Origin: Stramonita haemastoma
Taxonomy: Eukaryota; Mollusca; Gastropoda; Neogastropoda; Muricidae
Length of the DNA stretch: 64,000 nucleotides
NCBI GenBank assembly: GCA_030674155.1
Contig: CM060317.1
Location: 89,905,537-89,969,536, forward strand
Reading direction: 5' to 3'
Shown: one piece after another, positions 61,719 to 64,000 of the stretch
Layout of the letters: the number at the start of each line of letters is the position of its first letter
How positions within the stretch are numbered: position 1 is the first letter of the stretch
Program-made: the position numbers and the translations under genes
Notes under the pieces: model-generated
Databases searched by the model: none
What the model saw: the letters and a program-made list of their open reading frames with translations, nothing else
What the model was told of the DNA's origin: nothing

Positions 61719-61798
<80 letters not shown>

Positions 61799-62439
61799 AC
61801 ATACACACACAAGTAAATCAACTTTAAGGAAGCTAGTTTCATTAAACCAATGAGCACAAATCTGGACCAATACAAACCCACCACATGAAATATTGTTACA
61901 CTGCTTCTCCAACATCAACAAGATCCCACAGTAACCCAGCTTTTTCCTGTACAAGAAAGAAAACACCTTCAGACCCTCACATCCTGAGGATGTTACATCT
62001 CTTTGAAACAAAGAGACAAAGCAGCAGAAGTTTCCAATCATGACCTGTCTCCCTTCTCTCCCCCTAGCGCCTGAGCAGCGGGAGCCTGCACAGCAATCTG
62101 ACCCCTCCCTCCCCCCCCCCCCCCTAACACAACAAACACAACCCCTTCTTTCCGCCACCTTCCAGTTCCGCTGTCAGGACTGCAAGCGTTTTGCGGACAG
62201 AGGTATTGATGCAAGTGTTGTGCGCCCTGTTTCTTGTCAGTCTTGTTGTTGCATTCAAGGCATTGTTACACGCTGCCCGGGTCCTGTTGCTCTGCACACG
62301 TCATTATTGGCAGATCGGCGCCACGCTGATGTGTGACAGGGGATGGGGGTTCAGACCTGGGCCATGTTTGTGGACCTGATCAGTGCCAGGGCTTTCTTCC
62401 GATGATGTGCAGCTGGGGCTGTGTGAGGGTGAGGTACTG

Positions 62440-63178
62440 GGAGAGAAGAGGAGGAGAGAAGATAGGAGAGGAGAGGAGAGAAGAAGAGAAAAGAAGAGAA
62501 GAGAAGAGAGGAAGAGGAGAGAGAAGAGAAGAGAAGGAGAAGAGAAGAGGAGAAAAGAAGAAAGGAGAAGATATTTGAGAGGAAAAAGAGAGAAGGAAGA
62601 GAGAAGAAGAAGAAGAGAAGAAGAGTAAGAGAAGACGAGAGAAGAGAGAGAAAGAAAGAGAAGTATAGGAGAGGAGAAGAGAAGAGAGGAAAAGAGAAGA
62701 GAAGAGGAGAGAAGAGAGGAGAAGAGAAGAGAGGAGAAGAGAAGAGAAGAGAAGAGGAGAGAAGAGAGGAGAAGAGAAGAGAGGAGAAGAGTAGAGAAGA
62801 GAAGAGAAGAGAAGAGAAAAGAAGAGAATAGAAGAGAAGATATGAGAGGAAAAGAGAAAAGAAGAGAGGAGAGAAAAAGAGAGGAGAGAAGAGGAGAGAA
62901 GAGAAGAGAAGAGAGGAGAGGAGAGAAGAGAAGAGAGGAAAGGAGAGAAGAGAGGAGAAGAGAAGAGAGGAGAGGAAAAAGAGAGGAGAGGAGAGGAGAG
63001 AAGAGAAGAGAGGAGAGGAGAGAAGAGAAGAGAGGAGAGGAGATGAAGAGAGGAGAAGAGAAGAGAGGAGAGGAAAAGAGAGGAGAGGAGAGAAGAGAAG
63101 AGAGGAGAGGAGAGAAGAGAAGAGAGGAGAGGAGAGGAGAGAAGAGAGGAGAAGAGAAGAGAGGAGAAAAGAAGAAAG
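62440..63178. repeat. 740-nt GAGAA/GAGGA purine tract
   Basis: Almost exclusively purine on the + strand with GAGAA, GAGGA and GAAGA units. Open frames here are compositional. Confidence 0.97.
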
Positions 63179-63179
63179 G

Positions 63180-64000
63180 GACTGTTTTTGGTGTGGATAC
63201 AAACATTGTATTGCAGATACGTGAAGATATAATGAATGCCTTTTAACCCCTATCTCTTTTCAACACTCGATAATTATAACCCAGCAAACTTGACACCTTT
63301 AGTACCATCAACACAACAGCTCCCAAATTCTGCAGCAAAGCTAACCAGGTTATGGAAAACATTCATGTAACTATCTCCCCCGACCTTGATGTAGCTGGTG
63401 TCATAACTTAGCACATGCTGACATCTAGTTGCTTCCCATACCTCACTTTCCACTGATGTGCCAAACTTATCAGATGTCCGTTAGTTCTGTTTAGCAAGAT
63501 CCGTTACCTTGTCGTTTGGATGAGTTGGTCTATGCTCTGCTGACGATATACAGCTGCTTCCTACAGAGCAAGGGCAGGTTACACATGCTGAAAAACGTTC
63601 CTGCTGGAGATAATCACTGCTGAAAACCATTGCTCGGCATTGCCTCCCTTGTTGACATACACTCCCATCATTCATGTTGACCTTTTCATGTCTCACACCA
63701 CCAGGTCTTTGTTTGCTGAAGCACTTATTTATTATTCTTTTATATCGAGGATAACAGAATACAACTGTGCTTTTTTTCTTCGGTCCCGTGTATGCAGTTT
63801 TTGTAAATATTGTCATCGTTCCACCGCACACGATGGCCTACTCTTACGATAGCGGAACAGATTTAACGTGTGCACTGTCAACACGAGAGTCACCAAAGGA
63901 TTCTGACCATCCTTGTGCTTTAGGGAGGCAGGCTTTCTGCCATCTCTCCTCACAGTCCACTTTTCCTCATCTGAAGGGCGATGGGGTTATTTCAGGGGCT
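63180..64000. other. Right-end region
   Basis: Beyond the SINE at 63726-63871, 63240-63700 has a LINE-like flavour (a broken Tyr-Ala-Asp-Asp-like string near 63535) but no block long enough to call. The last 130 nt show nothing. Confidence 0.35.
63726..63871 (-). mobile_element. SINE family 1, 3' part, diverged
   Basis: The reverse complement shows CGCTATCGTAAGAGTAGGCC through to the tail, with several small deletions. Confidence 0.75.

Noticed and set aside
63240..63700. Possible LINE relic with a broken Tyr-Ala-Asp-Asp string near 63535
   Set aside because: It needs a frameshift inside the motif and no second conserved block could be placed.

Overview
The window is eukaryotic: long introns with GT-AG borders, abundant microsatellites, tRNA- and 5S-derived SINE-like elements, LINE reverse-transcriptase relics and TTAA-flanked DNA transposons. 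The one gene recognised is an invertebrate-type PPP2R2/B55 gene. The repeat style and protein suggest a lophotrochozoan, most likely a marine mollusc; this is an inference, since no species marker is present.

1-6.3 kb is intergenic and repeat-dominated: a complete tRNA-like SINE (1305-1711), a 1.6-kb GCAAG/GACAGA minisatellite (2082-3668), a second-family SINE (4300-4684) and dense GAT, CA and CG tracts. 6.27-28.44 kb is the PPP2R2 gene on the + strand: a perfect CRE palindrome (6273-6280), a 7-nt coding first exon, seven further coding exons (stop at 27297-27299) and a 3' UTR ending near the AATAAA at 28414. The reconstructed protein is 444 aa and all intron phases agree. It is the WD40 B55 regulatory subunit that gives protein phosphatase 2A its substrate choice.

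The introns hold the most unusual material. Intron 6 (14869-24644) carries 13 copies of a ~132-nt unit, all in the gene's orientation. Twelve copies show an ANANNA hinge, and all 13 end in ACA three nucleotides before sequence similarity stops. The 3' half folds into a hairpin with a pocket 16 nt above the ACA. This looks like an intronic H/ACA snoRNA-like cluster. The same intron ends in about 29 tandem copies of a unit containing a branch-point-like motif, a pyrimidine-rich stretch and TTACAG or TTTCAG; the last copy is the real splice acceptor of exon 7. Introns 5, 6 and 7 each contain a ~1.1-kb TTAA-flanked (piggyBac-like) non-autonomous element. Intron 6 also has a 952-bp element with perfect 11-bp CAGGG termini, itself interrupted by a SINE.

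28.4-49.7 kb shows no convincing gene. It holds minisatellites (including about 17 copies of a 51-bp unit at 35.1-36.0 kb), a SINE/microsatellite cluster (37.0-38.1 kb), LINE relics (38.2-38.6 and 43.9-44.3 kb), a 5S rRNA-derived element (44.4 kb), a GC-rich single-copy patch (42.5-43.0 kb) and long stretches in which I recognise nothing. 49.8-63.2 kb is organised as a decayed inverted duplication: 49.78-53.5 kb matches the reverse complement of 58.8-62.5 kb in collinear blocks, around a spacer centred near 56.1 kb. This is either a real palindrome or two haplotypes joined head to head in the assembly.
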